Shown piece by piece: positions 11,531 through 19,147 of a stretch of 64,000 nucleotides of DNA; position 1 is the first letter of the stretch; every line of letters begins with the position of its first letter. Made by a program: the position numbers and the translations under genes. Source of the DNA: Candidatus Promineofilum glycogenicum (lineage in GTDB: Bacteria > Chloroflexota > Anaerolineae > Promineifilales > Promineifilaceae). The stretch spans positions 62,001-126,000 of the forward strand of contig JADJHJ010000012.1 in NCBI GenBank assembly GCA_016707605.1, given 5' to 3'. The notes under the pieces are model-generated. The model saw only the letters and a list, made by a program, of their open reading frames with translations, was not told where the DNA came from and made no database searches.

Positions 11531-11559
11531 TTGACGCAACGGCTGATGTAAACTATAAT
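11531..11559 (+). promoter_or_regulatory. Sigma70-like promoter for the csoR-copZ-copA genes
   Basis: TTGACG (11531-11536), a 17-base spacer, then TATAAT (11554-11559): near consensus. Its -35 box is only 5 bp from the divergent -35 box, and GTCAAG-TCA-CTTGAC (11521-11535) forms a dyad across both. An expected CsoR operator could lie here. Confidence 0.6.
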
Positions 11560-11607
11560 CTCCCTATACCCCCTCCCCCTGGGGTGGGGGTATGGGCGGT
11601 GCGTCGC

Positions 11608-11690
11608 GCTTTCCGAAGTGCGTCGCACCTGGAAGTGGGCCAAGAGAGGTGCAACGCACTTCGGAAAGTGCGATGCACCGGGAAGTGCGA
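11608..11690. repeat. GTGCGTCGCAC-type repeat cluster, copy 1
   Basis: Fragments TTTCCGAAGTGCGTCGCACC and inverted GGTGCAACGCACTTCGGAAA, then a further half unit reaching the csoR start codon. The same family occupies 20811-20903, 23532-23760, 47948-48075, 55229-55437 and 63025-63127. It forms the leader of the csoR message. Confidence 0.8.
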
Positions 11691-11965
11691 TGAACACACA
11701 GACCCAACAAGACGCCATCCAACGCATCGCCAGCGCCGCCGGTCATCTGCGCGGTATCGAACGCATGTTGGCCGACGACACCTATTGCATCGACGTGATC
11801 AAGCAGATTCAGGCCGTGCAGGCGGCGCTGAACAAGGTCAGCACGCTGCTGCTGGATAACCACCTGCGCACCTGCGTCACCACCGCCATCCAGGGCGACG
11901 ACGCCGACGAGCGCGAGCGGATGTTGCAGGAGATTACGAGTGTATTCTCGGTTGGGAAGAAATAG
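11690..11965 (+). CDS. csoR: CsoR-family copper-sensing repressor
   Basis: 91 residues from the ATG at 11690, an all-helical DUF156/CsoR protein. The Cu(I) ligands of the family are all present and correctly spaced: Cys33, His58 and Cys62 (TYCID ... DNHLRTC). Known members bind DNA as tetramers and release it on Cu(I) binding, derepressing copper efflux. Here it lies directly upstream of a CopZ-like chaperone and a CopA-type ATPase, the classic arrangement, and behind a near-consensus promoter. The frame stays open upstream through the repeat, but the ATG at 11690 begins the conserved part. A large hairpin repeat separates it from copZ. Confidence 0.92.
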   Translation: MNTQTQQDAIQRIASAAGHLRGIERMLADDTYCIDVIKQIQAVQAALNKVSTLLLDNHLRTCVTTAIQGDDADERERMLQEITSVFSVGKK

Positions 11966-12039
11966 CTCACGCAAAGACGCAAAGTACACAAAGCTAAGAA
12001 AGCTTTCTTAGCTTTGTGTACTTTGCGTCTTTGCGTGAG
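11966..12039. repeat. Long hairpin repeat, CGCAAAGACGCAAAG family, copy 1
   Basis: CTCACGCAAAGACGCAAAGT... and its inverse ...ACTTTGCGTCTTTGCGTGAG, arms of about 33 bp, fill the csoR-copZ gap. Similar elements fill 12294-12380, 20199-20270 and 47067-47140. Confidence 0.9.
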
Positions 12040-12063
12040 ATCATGCTTAAAGGAGACAAGAAT

Positions 12064-12285
12064 ATGGAAACCAAGACCTTCAAAGTTCCGGCCATTAGCT
12101 GCCAGCATTGCGTCCACACGATCAAGATGGAAGTCAGCGACGTGCCCGGCGTCGAGTCGGTGTCGGCCGACAAGGACACGCAGATGGTCACCGTCCAGTG
12201 GCACGAGCCGGCGACGTGGGACAAGATTCGCCAGACGTTGGCCGAGATCAACTACCCGCCCGAAGGGCTGATCTCGCTCAGCTAG
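12064..12285 (+). CDS. copZ: Copper chaperone, heavy-metal-associated (HMA) domain protein
   Basis: 73 residues, a single HMA domain. The metal-binding motif SCQHC follows the first strand (TFKVPAISCQHCVHTIK), replacing the usual MxCxxC methionine with Ile-Ser. The rest (VPGVESVSADKDTQMVTVQW ... IRQTLAEINYPPEG) is the typical ferredoxin-like beta-alpha-beta-beta-alpha-beta. Start chosen at 12064 because AAAGGAGA lies 7 bases upstream. Expected to hand Cu(I) to the adjacent P1B ATPase or to CsoR. Confidence 0.88.
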   Translation: METKTFKVPAISCQHCVHTIKMEVSDVPGVESVSADKDTQMVTVQWHEPATWDKIRQTLAEINYPPEGLISLS

Positions 12286-12293
12286 TTAAAAGA

Positions 12294-12380
12294 GCTCACG
12301 TAAAGGACACTAAGGAGGCAAAAGTACAAAGAAGAACTCTTCTAGGCGTTCTTTGCTCCCTTGGCGTCCTTTGCGCGAGC
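12294..12380. repeat. Hairpin repeat between copZ and copA
   Basis: GCTCACGTAAAGGACACTAA... pairs imperfectly with ...GGCGTCCTTTGCGCGAGC; member of the CGCAAAGACGC family. Confidence 0.75.
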
Positions 12381-12403
12381 CTCTTCCTCCCACATAAGGC
12401 ATT

Positions 12404-14542
12404 ATGTCTGAAAAACAACTGACCCTGCCCGTCATCGGCATGACCTGCGCCAACTGCGTGGCCGCGGTGGAGCGCAACGCCAAAAAGGCCGAGGGCGTGA
12501 CCGACGCCGCGGTCAATTTCGCCGCCGAGAAGGTGACGGTCAGCTACGACCTGGAGAAGGTTGGCGGCGCGGAGGTGGCGGCCGACGTCATCGCGCGCAT
12601 CCGCCGCGCCGGCTACGACGTGCCCACGGCCGAGGTCGAGCTGCCGCTGCTGGGCATGACCTGCGCCAACTGCGCGGGAACCATCGAGCGGCGGCTGAAG
12701 AAGACCGATGGCGTGCTCGAGGCCACGGTCAACCTGGCCAGCGAGCGGGCTACGGTGCGCTTTGCGCCGGGGGCGACAACGCGGGCCGACCTGGTGGCCG
12801 CCGTGCGCCGGGCGGGGTATGACGTGGTGGAGACGGCGGCCGAAGAGGACGCGGTTGACGCCGAAGCCGCGGCGCGCGAGGCGGAGATCGCCCACCAGCG
12901 CCGCCGCCTGCTGGTTGGCGCGGCCTTCACGCTGCCCCTCTTCCTGCTCAGCATGGGGCGTGACCTGGGGCTGCTGGGGGCGTGGGCCGGCGCGCTGTGG
13001 GTCGATTGGCTCTTCCTGTTGCTGGCCACGCCGGTGCAGTTCTACGTCGGTTGGGACTACTACACCGGCGCGTTCAAGAGCCTGCGCAACGGCAGCGCCA
13101 ACATGGACGTGCTGGTGGCCCTCGGCTCGTCGGTGGCCTACTTCTATAGCGTCGCCGTGCTGCTGGCTCTGTCGGCCGGCAGCATGGCCCTGGGCCACCA
13201 CCTCTACTTCGAGACCTCGGCGGTCATCATCACCCTCATTGTTGCCGGCAAGCTGCTGGAAGCGCGGGCCAAGGGGCGGACGAGCGAGGCCATCAAGAAG
13301 CTCATCGGCCTGCAACCGAAGACGGCTCGCGTCGTCCGCGACGGCGTGGAGATGGACGTGCCCGTGGCCGAGGTCGTGCCCGGCGACGTGCTGCGCGTGC
13401 GGCCGGGCGAGAAGATTCCGGTTGATGGCCGCGTCGTCGACGGCCGCTCCTCGGTGGACGAGAGCATGATCACCGGCGAGAGCCTGCCGGTGGACAAGGC
13501 CGCCGGCGACGCGGTCATCGGCGCGACGCTCAATCGCCAGGGGCTGCTGACCGTGGCCGCCGAGCGCGTCGGCAAGGACAGCGTCCTGTCGCAGATCATC
13601 CGCATGGTCGAGAGCGCCCAGGGCAGCAAAGCGCCCATCCAGCGCGTCGTCGACCGCGTGGCGGCGTGGTTTGTGCCCGCGGTTATCGTTCTGGCCTTGC
13701 TGACGTTTGCCATCTGGCTGCTGGCCGGGGCGGGCTTCGTGCCGGCGCTGCTGCGGCTCATCGCCGTGCTGGTCATCGCCTGCCCGTGCGCCATGGGGCT
13801 GGCCACGCCGACGTCGATCATGGTCGGCGTGGGCAAGGGGGCCGAGGCGGGCATCCTGTTCAAGAACAGCGCCGCGCTGGAGCAGGCCCACCGGCTGGAC
13901 GCAATCGTGCTCGACAAGACGGGGACGATTACGCGCGGCGAGCCGGCGGTGACGGAGGTAGTAGGCAGTAAGCAGTATTCAGTATTCAGTAGGTCAGTAG
14001 GTCAGTCGGAGAGTACTGGCGCACTGAACACTGACCCACTGAATACTGACCTACTGGATACTGACCCACTGACTACTGATCACTGGCTCCGCCTGGCGGC
14101 GAGCGCCGAGCGGGGCAGCGAACATCCATTGGGCGAGGCCATTGTGCGGGCGGCCGAGGCGCGCGGGCTGGCGCTGTCGTCGCCGGAGCAGTTCGAGGCC
14201 ATTGCCGGGCATGGCATCAGCGCGGTGGTCGATGGGCAGCGCGTGCTGGTCGGCAACCGGCGGCTGATGGAGCGCGAGGGTGTGGCCCTGAATGGGCTGG
14301 CCGAGCGGGCGGAGGAGATGGAGGCGGCGGCGCGGACGACGATGTGGGTAGCGGTGAGCGTGGCGAGTGGCGAGTGGCGGGTGGCGAGTAACGGCTCGGC
14401 CGAAGCGCCCCCCGGGGGGGGGGCGGACTCGCGGCGGACTCGCCACCGCCACCCGCCCCCGCCGTCGCCCTCATCGGCGTGGCCGACACCATCAAGGACG
14501 GCTCGGCCGCGGCGGTGCGGGCGCTGCGCGAGATGGGGTTGA
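12404..14542 (+). CDS. copA: Copper-transporting P1B-type ATPase, N-terminal 3/4 (frameshifted)
   Basis: Cu(I)-exporting ATPase of the inner membrane. Two N-terminal HMA domains with GMTCANC at residues 12-18 and 84-90; transmembrane helices; TGES actuator motif; CPC ion-binding motif at 460-462 (VIACPCAMGLATP); DKTGT phosphorylation site with Asp504; ERGSEHPLGEAI ATP-binding HP motif. Two segments are foreign to the family. At about residues 518-562 a serine/threonine-rich run (YSVFSRSVGQSES ... LNTDPLNTDLLDTD) comes from inverted CAGTA/TACTG repeats (13962-14086). Near residue 650 another stretch comes from GTGGCGAGT repeats (14361-14460). In the second lies a G/C run (about 14410-14425) after which this frame turns to nonsense and stops at 14542, while another frame resumes CopA. 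Confidence 0.85.
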   Translation: MSEKQLTLPVIGMTCANCVAAVERNAKKAEGVTDAAVNFAAEKVTVSYDLEKVGGAEVAADVIARIRRAGYDVPTAEVELPLLGMTCANCAGTIERRLKKTDGVLEATVNLASERATVRFAPGATTRADLVAAVRRAGYDVVETAAEEDAVDAEAAAREAEIAHQRRRLLVGAAFTLPLFLLSMGRDLGLLGAWAGALWVDWLFLLLATPVQFYVGWDYYTGAFKSLRNGSANMDVLVALGSSVAYFYSVAVLLALSAGSMALGHHLYFETSAVIITLIVAGKLLEARAKGRTSEAIKKLIGLQPKTARVVRDGVEMDVPVAEVVPGDVLRVRPGEKIPVDGRVVDGRSSVDESMITGESLPVDKAAGDAVIGATLNRQGLLTVAAERVGKDSVLSQIIRMVESAQGSKAPIQRVVDRVAAWFVPAVIVLALLTFAIWLLAGAGFVPALLRLIAVLVIACPCAMGLATPTSIMVGVGKGAEAGILFKNSAALEQAHRLDAIVLDKTGTITRGEPAVTEVVGSKQYSVFSRSVGQSESTGALNTDPLNTDLLDTDPLTTDHWLRLAASAERGSEHPLGEAIVRAAEARGLALSSPEQFEAIAGHGISAVVDGQRVLVGNRRLMEREGVALNGLAERAEEMEAAARTTMWVAVSVASGEWRVASNGSAEAPPGGGADSRRTRHRHPPPPSPSSAWPTPSRTARPRRCGRCARWG
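13962..14086. repeat. Inverted CAGTATTCAGTAGG repeats inserted inside copA
   Basis: Left side AGTATTCAGTAGGTCAGTAG, right side CCACTGAATACTGACCTACT and further TACTGACCCACTG units. Same family as the intergenic cluster at 61981-62064 (TACTGACCTACTGACCCACTG). The copA frame stays open through it, adding about 40 residues after the DKTGT motif. Confidence 0.8.
14361..14460. repeat. GTGGCGAGT-type inverted repeat and G/C run inside copA
   Basis: GTGGCGAGTGGCGAGTGGCG on the left, ACTCGCCACCGCCACCCGCC on the right, with C6-G10 between. It interrupts the loop before the GVADTIKDGS segment. The same GCCACCCGCCACTCGCCAC unit occurs in the linker of the C39 protein (63471-63513). The copA frameshift lies here. 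Confidence 0.75.
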
Positions 14543-15060
14543 CAGTGGTGATGCTCACCGGCGACAACGCCGCCACGGCGGCGGCCATTGGCCGCGAGGC
14601 GGGCATCGACCGTGTGCTGGCCGGAGTGCTACCGGGCGAGAAGGCGGCCTACGTCAAGCAGTTGCAGGCCGAGTTCAGCCGCGACGGACGCGAGGGGCGC
14701 GTGGGCATGGTTGGCGACGGCATCAACGACGCCCCGGCCCTGGCCCAGGCTGACGTCGGCTTCGCCATTGGCACCGGGACGGACGTGGCGATGGAGACGG
14801 CCGACGTGACGCTCATGCGCGGCGACCTGCGCAGCGTGCCCCAGGCCATCCATCTGTCGCGGGCGACGATGCGCAACATCCACCAGAACCTGTTCTGGGC
14901 CTTCGGCTACAACGTCATCCTCATCCCCATCGCCGCCGGGGTGCTGGCCCCGTTCGAGTGGGCGCCGTCCTTCCTGCGCCAGCTCAGCCCGATTCTGGCT
15001 GCCGGAGCGATGGCCTTTAGCAGCATCAGTGTCGTGACGAATGCTCTCCGACTGAGGGGG
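14430..15060 (+). CDS. copA: Copper-transporting P1B-type ATPase, C-terminal part
   Basis: Continues copA in a shifted frame. AVALIGVADTIKDGSAAAV, then VVMLTGDNAATA, then the hinge motif GMVGDGINDAPALAQADVGFA, then AIGTGTDVAMETADV, and the last two membrane helices (NLFWAFGYNVILIPIAAGVL; LAAGAMAFSSISVVTNALRL). NALRL is the usual final segment of CopA, so the protein should end close to 15060. Instead the open frame runs on to 15699 through G/C homopolymers coding poly-Gly/Pro, which I do not regard as protein. Joined to the upstream frame this is one gene of about 880 residues. Confidence 0.82.
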
Positions 15061-15660
15061 GACGCCCGTGAGACCCCCGGGGGTGGGGCCGGCCCCAGCG
15101 GGGCCCTCCCCACCCCACGCCCCCGGCCCCCCCCCCCCCCGGGGGGCCCCCATTCCCCCGCCCCGCAGACCCCCCCCCCCCCCCCGCGGGGGGGGCGGGG
15201 GCCGGGGGGTGGGGGGGGGGGGGGGGGGTGTGGGGGGGTCGCCGCGGGGGGGACGAGGGGGCCCCCCGCCCCCGGCCCGGGCCGCCCCCGCCCCCCCCCC
15301 CCCCCCCCACGCCGGGGCGGGGCGGCCGGGGGGGGGGCGGGGGGGGGGGGGGGGGACCGCCGCCCGGGGCGGGGGCGGGAGGGGGGGGGGGGGAGAGGAG
15401 GGCAGGCCGCAAGACAGCAGGCGCGGAGGCCCGACCGTTGGGGGGAGGGCGGGGACCGCCCGGGCACGAAGGGGGGGGGGGGGGGAGGGGGGGACCCCCG
15501 CCCCCCCCCCCCCACCAGCCCAGGCGCTGGGGCCGCCGCCGCCCCCCGAGGCGGCCCAAAGGGAAGGAAAAGCCGCTCGAAAGGCCAGCGTTGGGGGGGG
15601 GAGGTGGGGGGGGCCGGCAGGCGGGCGGGCAGGCGCGGGACAAGAAGACGGCAAAAAAAG
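15060..15660. other. 600-bp block of G and C homopolymers, probable assembly artefact
   Basis: From just after the last CopA codons the sequence consists almost only of runs of 4-14 G or C with few A/T. All frames translate to poly-Gly/Pro/Arg. Ordinary sequence (A/T-containing, random-looking) resumes at about 15660. Nothing coding, no repeat unit. The copA stop codon must have been in or before this block. The following 15660-15785 holds nothing I recognise. Confidence 0.7.
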
Positions 15661-15785
15661 CAAGTGTTTCGGTTGATCGCTCCAACGGCGGATCGATAAT
15701 TGGGATTTAGCATCGCAGCGCCCCTGTTGTTGGCCGTTACCTCCGATAACCCCGCACGATTGCGGTCCTAAAAGGGGGGGCCGGA

Positions 15786-16775
15786 TCAGGCCCGTTGGGC
15801 GCCGCCCCGATATTGCGTTAGCCAGCACCGCCGCAGCGCCATAGGTGCGGTCTGCCGCATCTGCTGCACGTCGCGCATGGGTGGGATGCCAAAGACGCCT
15901 TTGTACTCCCGGCTGAAATGGGCGGGATCTCTGTACCCCACGCGGTAGGCGGCGCTCGCCGCGTCCGAGTTTTCGATCAGCATCAAACGACGCGCTTCCT
16001 GCAAACGCAGTTGCTTCTGGAATTGCATGGGGCTTATGGCCGTGACCGCTTTGAAGTGATAGTGAAAGCTGGAGACGCTCATCCCCAGTTCGCGGGCAAG
16101 CTCCTCAATGCGTAGCGGTTGATCGAACGCCTGGCGGATGCGTTGCACGGCGCGCGCGATGGCGGCGCTAGAGCCGCCCATGACGGCCAGATGGCGAAGT
16201 CTGTTGCCTTGCTCACCCCTCAGAAGTCGGTAAATAATCTCGCGTACGATCATCGGCATCAGGACGGGTAGTTCAGCCGGCGTATCGACAAGCCTGACCA
16301 GCCGCACAACGGCTTCCAACAGGCTGGCGTCCAAACGGCTGACATCGATCGCGCGGGCAACCGCAGCGCCCCGTGGCGACAGGGAGTGGCCCGCCTCCGC
16401 CATCACCGAGCTAACGAGTTGCGGATCGAGATTCAGCCGGAAGCTGAGATAGGGACGCTCGCGGGAGGCTTCCATCACCTGGCTGACCATTGGCAAATCC
16501 AGAGTGACAAGCAGATAGTGCAAGGGGTCATATTGGTAGCGGCTGTCCCCCAGCACAACTTCCTTGCTCCCCTGGGCGATCACACAAAAACAGGGTTCGT
16601 ATACGCTGTGAAGTTTCTCCGCCATTCTGGACGCGCGCGCTAAGTGAACCCCCTTGAGCGGCTGAATGACACCGTCTGTCTGGATGGCGCGAGCAATCCG
16701 CTCAACAAGCTCCTCCTGGCCGGCCTGCAAGCGTCGTGTGTCCTGTCCAGTCTGATCGTGATTGAGTAGCTCCAT
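15786..16775 (-). CDS. AraC-family transcriptional regulator
   Basis: 329 residues. The N-terminal two-thirds matches the AraC_N type ligand-binding domain (VYEPCFCVIAQGSKEVVLGDSRYQYDPLHYLLVTLDLP; LVRLVDTPAELPVLMPMIVREIIYRLL). The C-terminal 100 residues are the double helix-turn-helix (IEELARELGMSVSSFHYHFKAVTAISPMQFQKQLRLQEARRLM; AYRVGYRDPAHFSREYKGVFG). Start set at 16775, where AAAGGGGAGG lies 6 bases upstream. Divergent from an alcohol dehydrogenase and an aldo/keto reductase; in many genomes this AraC type controls exactly such neighbours, so regulation of that pair is a reasonable inference. Confidence 0.9.
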   Translation of the reverse strand: MELLNHDQTGQDTRRLQAGQEELVERIARAIQTDGVIQPLKGVHLARASRMAEKLHSVYEPCFCVIAQGSKEVVLGDSRYQYDPLHYLLVTLDLPMVSQVMEASRERPYLSFRLNLDPQLVSSVMAEAGHSLSPRGAAVARAIDVSRLDASLLEAVVRLVRLVDTPAELPVLMPMIVREIIYRLLRGEQGNRLRHLAVMGGSSAAIARAVQRIRQAFDQPLRIEELARELGMSVSSFHYHFKAVTAISPMQFQKQLRLQEARRLMLIENSDAASAAYRVGYRDPAHFSREYKGVFGIPPMRDVQQMRQTAPMALRRCWLTQYRGGAQRA

Positions 16776-16811
16776 TCGCGCCTCCCCTTTCATCTCGGTG
16801 GTTCTTGGAGG

Positions 16812-16840
16812 ATTATACAATCTTTCTGGATGATTCTACA
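16812..16840 (-). promoter_or_regulatory. Possible promoter of the AraC regulator
   Basis: Minus strand TGTAGA (16840-16835), a 17-base spacer, TATAAT (16817-16812), about 37 bp before the start codon. Perfect -10, weak -35. Confidence 0.4.
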
Positions 16841-16925
16841 GCTATGTTGTTGCCAGTTCTTCTATACTGAACAGGAATAGAAAGACCATTACTACCCTCA
16901 CATTAGCTCATCGAGGTGTAATTCA

Positions 16926-17963
16926 ATGCTTGCAGCAATCATGTATGGCCCCGGCGACGTTCGTATCGAGAACATCCCCGATGCCCGAATCACTCAGCCC
17001 ACCGATGCTATCGTCCGGACCACCTATGCCTCGATCTGTGGCAGCGACCTGTGGCCCTACAGAGGATATGCGGAATTTGGCGCGGCCGGGAGACCGATGG
17101 GACACGAAGCCATCGGCGTTGTCGAAGAGGTCGGCGCGGCCGTCCGTAACGTCAGGGCCGGCGATTTCGTCGCCATGCCGTTCGCCTTTTCCGACAATAC
17201 CTGCGTCCACTGCCAGGCGGGCATTCACACGTCGTGCCTTCACGGTGGGTTCTTCGGTAACTCGGAAGTCGGCGGCGCGCAGGCCGAGGCGATTCGGATT
17301 CCCCAGGCCGATGGGACGCTGGTCGCGCTACCGGGCGGCGCGGATGAGGCCCTCATGGCCTCGCTGCTCACCCTGACCGATGTCATGGCCACCGGCCATC
17401 ATGCGGCGGTGACCGCCAGAGTTGCTCCGGGGAAGGCCGTGGCCGTGGTGGGCGACGGCGCGGTGGGCCTGTGTGGCGTGATTGCCGCGCGTCGTCTCGG
17501 CGCGGAGCAGATCATCATCATGGGCCGCCACGAGGATCGCATTGCTCTGGCCAGGCGGTTTGGCGCGACCGATGTTGTCAGCGAACGCGGCGAGGAGGCG
17601 GTCGAGCACGTCCGCAAACTCACCGGCGGCTATGGCGTTCACGCGGTGTTGGAGTGTGTCGGCACCGATCAGTCGATGCAGACCTGTCTCAGTATCGTGC
17701 GTCCCGGCGCGGCCATTGGGCGCGTTGGCGTGCCGCACGAGGTTGACATTCCCGCGTTAGCGCCGACATTTGTCAAGAATCTCACCATCAGCGGCGGCCC
17801 CGCGCCGGCGCGGGCCTACATGGATGAACTTCTCCACGATGTGCTGGAAGGCACGATTGAACCCGGTCTCGTGTTCGATCGCGTTGTCAGCCTGGATGAA
17901 GTGCCGGATGGCTATCGGGCCATGGACGAGCGGAAGGCCCTTAAAGTCATGGTCAAGATGTGA
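16926..17963 (+). CDS. Zinc-dependent alcohol dehydrogenase (MDR family)
   Basis: 345 residues. Catalytic-zinc residues are recognisable in ASICGSDLWPY (Cys) and GHEAIGVVEEVG (His-Glu). The structural-zinc lobe is incomplete: NTCVHCQAGIHTSC gives three cysteines rather than the usual four. NAD(P) fold: VAVVGDGAVGLCGVIAARRLGA. C-terminus YRAMDERKALKVMVKM is typical. Oxidises or reduces an alcohol/aldehyde pair; substrate unknown. Followed after 33 bp by an aldo/keto reductase, likely one transcript, divergent from the AraC regulator. Confidence 0.88.
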   Translation: MLAAIMYGPGDVRIENIPDARITQPTDAIVRTTYASICGSDLWPYRGYAEFGAAGRPMGHEAIGVVEEVGAAVRNVRAGDFVAMPFAFSDNTCVHCQAGIHTSCLHGGFFGNSEVGGAQAEAIRIPQADGTLVALPGGADEALMASLLTLTDVMATGHHAAVTARVAPGKAVAVVGDGAVGLCGVIAARRLGAEQIIIMGRHEDRIALARRFGATDVVSERGEEAVEHVRKLTGGYGVHAVLECVGTDQSMQTCLSIVRPGAAIGRVGVPHEVDIPALAPTFVKNLTISGGPAPARAYMDELLHDVLEGTIEPGLVFDRVVSLDEVPDGYRAMDERKALKVMVKM

Positions 17964-17996
17964 CCGTGGTCGATGTATGAAATAGGAGTTAATGAA

Positions 17997-18992
17997 ATGC
18001 AAAAACGACAACTTGGAAACAGTGGTCTGGAAGTTTCGGCCCTCGGGCTGGGCTGCATGGGCATGAGTTCGGCCTATGGGCCGGCGGCCGACAAGCAGGC
18101 GATGATCGCCCTGATTCGCAAGGCGGTGGAACTCGGCGTCAATTTCTTCGATACGGCCGAGGCCTATGGCCCGTTTGTCAATGAGGTCTTGTTGGGCGAG
18201 GCGGTCGCGCCCATTCGGGATCAGGTCGTCATCGCCACCAAGTTCGGCTTCGACATCGATCCCGATACCGGCGGGCGCACTGGCGGCCTCAACAGCCGGC
18301 CGGAGCACATCAAAGCGGTGGCCGAGGCGTCGCTGAGGCGGCTGGGGACGGACGTGATCGATCTGCTCTATCAGCACCGGGTTGACCCGGACGTGCCCAT
18401 CGAAGACGTGGCCGGAGCGGTGAAGGAACTGATTCAAGCCGGCAAGGTGAAGCACTTCGGCCTTTCCGAAGCCGCGGCGGGGACAATTCGCCGCGCCCAT
18501 GCCGTCCAGCCGGTTACGGCTGTTCAGAGCGAGTACTCGATCTGGACACGAGACCCGGAGCCGGAAGTGCTGCCGGCGCTCGAGGAGTTGGGGATCGGGT
18601 TCGTGCCCTTTAGCCCTCTGGGCGCGGGCTTCCTGACCGGTAAGATCGACGCCAACACGACCTTCGATGCCACGGACTTTCGCAATATCTCGCCCCGTTT
18701 CACGCCGGAGGCCAGAGAGGCCAATCAGGCGTTGGTGGATTGGCTGGGTGAAGTTGCGGCCCAAAAGCAGGCCACCCCGGCCCAAATCGCGCTGGCCTGG
18801 TTGCTGGCCCAGAAGCCCTGGATTGTGCCCATCCCCGGCACGACCAAGCTCCACCGCCTCGAGGAGAACATCGGCGCGGCTAACGTTGAACTGACGCCCG
18901 ACGACCTGCGCCAGATCGAAAGCTTTGCGTCGAAGATTCAGGTGCAAGGCGCTCGGCTGCCGGAGGCCGTGCTGAAGATGACCGGACGATAG
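17997..18992 (+). CDS. Aldo/keto reductase
   Basis: 331 residues, a TIM-barrel NADPH-dependent reductase. Catalytic residues by family pattern: Asp and Tyr in FFDTAEAYGP, Lys in VVIATKFG, His in LLYQHRVDP. The coenzyme end is WIVPIPGTTKLHRLEENIGAA. Start at 17997 chosen for AGGAG nine bases upstream. Resembles the AKR subfamily often induced with an AraC regulator and an alcohol dehydrogenase, here both adjacent. Confidence 0.92.
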   Translation: MQKRQLGNSGLEVSALGLGCMGMSSAYGPAADKQAMIALIRKAVELGVNFFDTAEAYGPFVNEVLLGEAVAPIRDQVVIATKFGFDIDPDTGGRTGGLNSRPEHIKAVAEASLRRLGTDVIDLLYQHRVDPDVPIEDVAGAVKELIQAGKVKHFGLSEAAAGTIRRAHAVQPVTAVQSEYSIWTRDPEPEVLPALEELGIGFVPFSPLGAGFLTGKIDANTTFDATDFRNISPRFTPEAREANQALVDWLGEVAAQKQATPAQIALAWLLAQKPWIVPIPGTTKLHRLEENIGAANVELTPDDLRQIESFASKIQVQGARLPEAVLKMTGR

Positions 18993-18998
18993 GGATCA

Positions 18999-19071
18999 TA
19001 GACCTGACAGGTGGGCGGCCAATCGTTTTCTATCGGAGATATGCTCTACGGCCGCCCACCTGCCAGGTCTC
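18999..19071. repeat. Hairpin repeat after the aldo/keto reductase
   Basis: GACCTGACAGGTGGGCGGCC and inverted GGCCGCCCACCTGCCAGGTC, arms of about 20 bp, loop about 33 bases. Could terminate the dehydrogenase/reductase transcript although no U-run follows. The GACCTGACAGGT core recurs at 45603-45640. Confidence 0.7.
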
Positions 19072-19147
19072 TCGCCCTCTTGACATAGAACATAATTTCT
19101 ATTACTCTGTCACCATCCTTCCCGTCGCTTCTCAGGAGATATGAAAA

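Noticed and set aside
12296..13891. Long minus-strand frame opposite copA
   Set aside because: Composition typical of a GC shadow (His/Arg/Gln runs); the plus strand holds all P1B ATPase motifs.
14907..15713. Proline/glycine-rich proteins encoded in the homopolymer block
   Set aside because: All six frames give poly-Pro/Gly/Arg purely from G/C runs; no codon structure.
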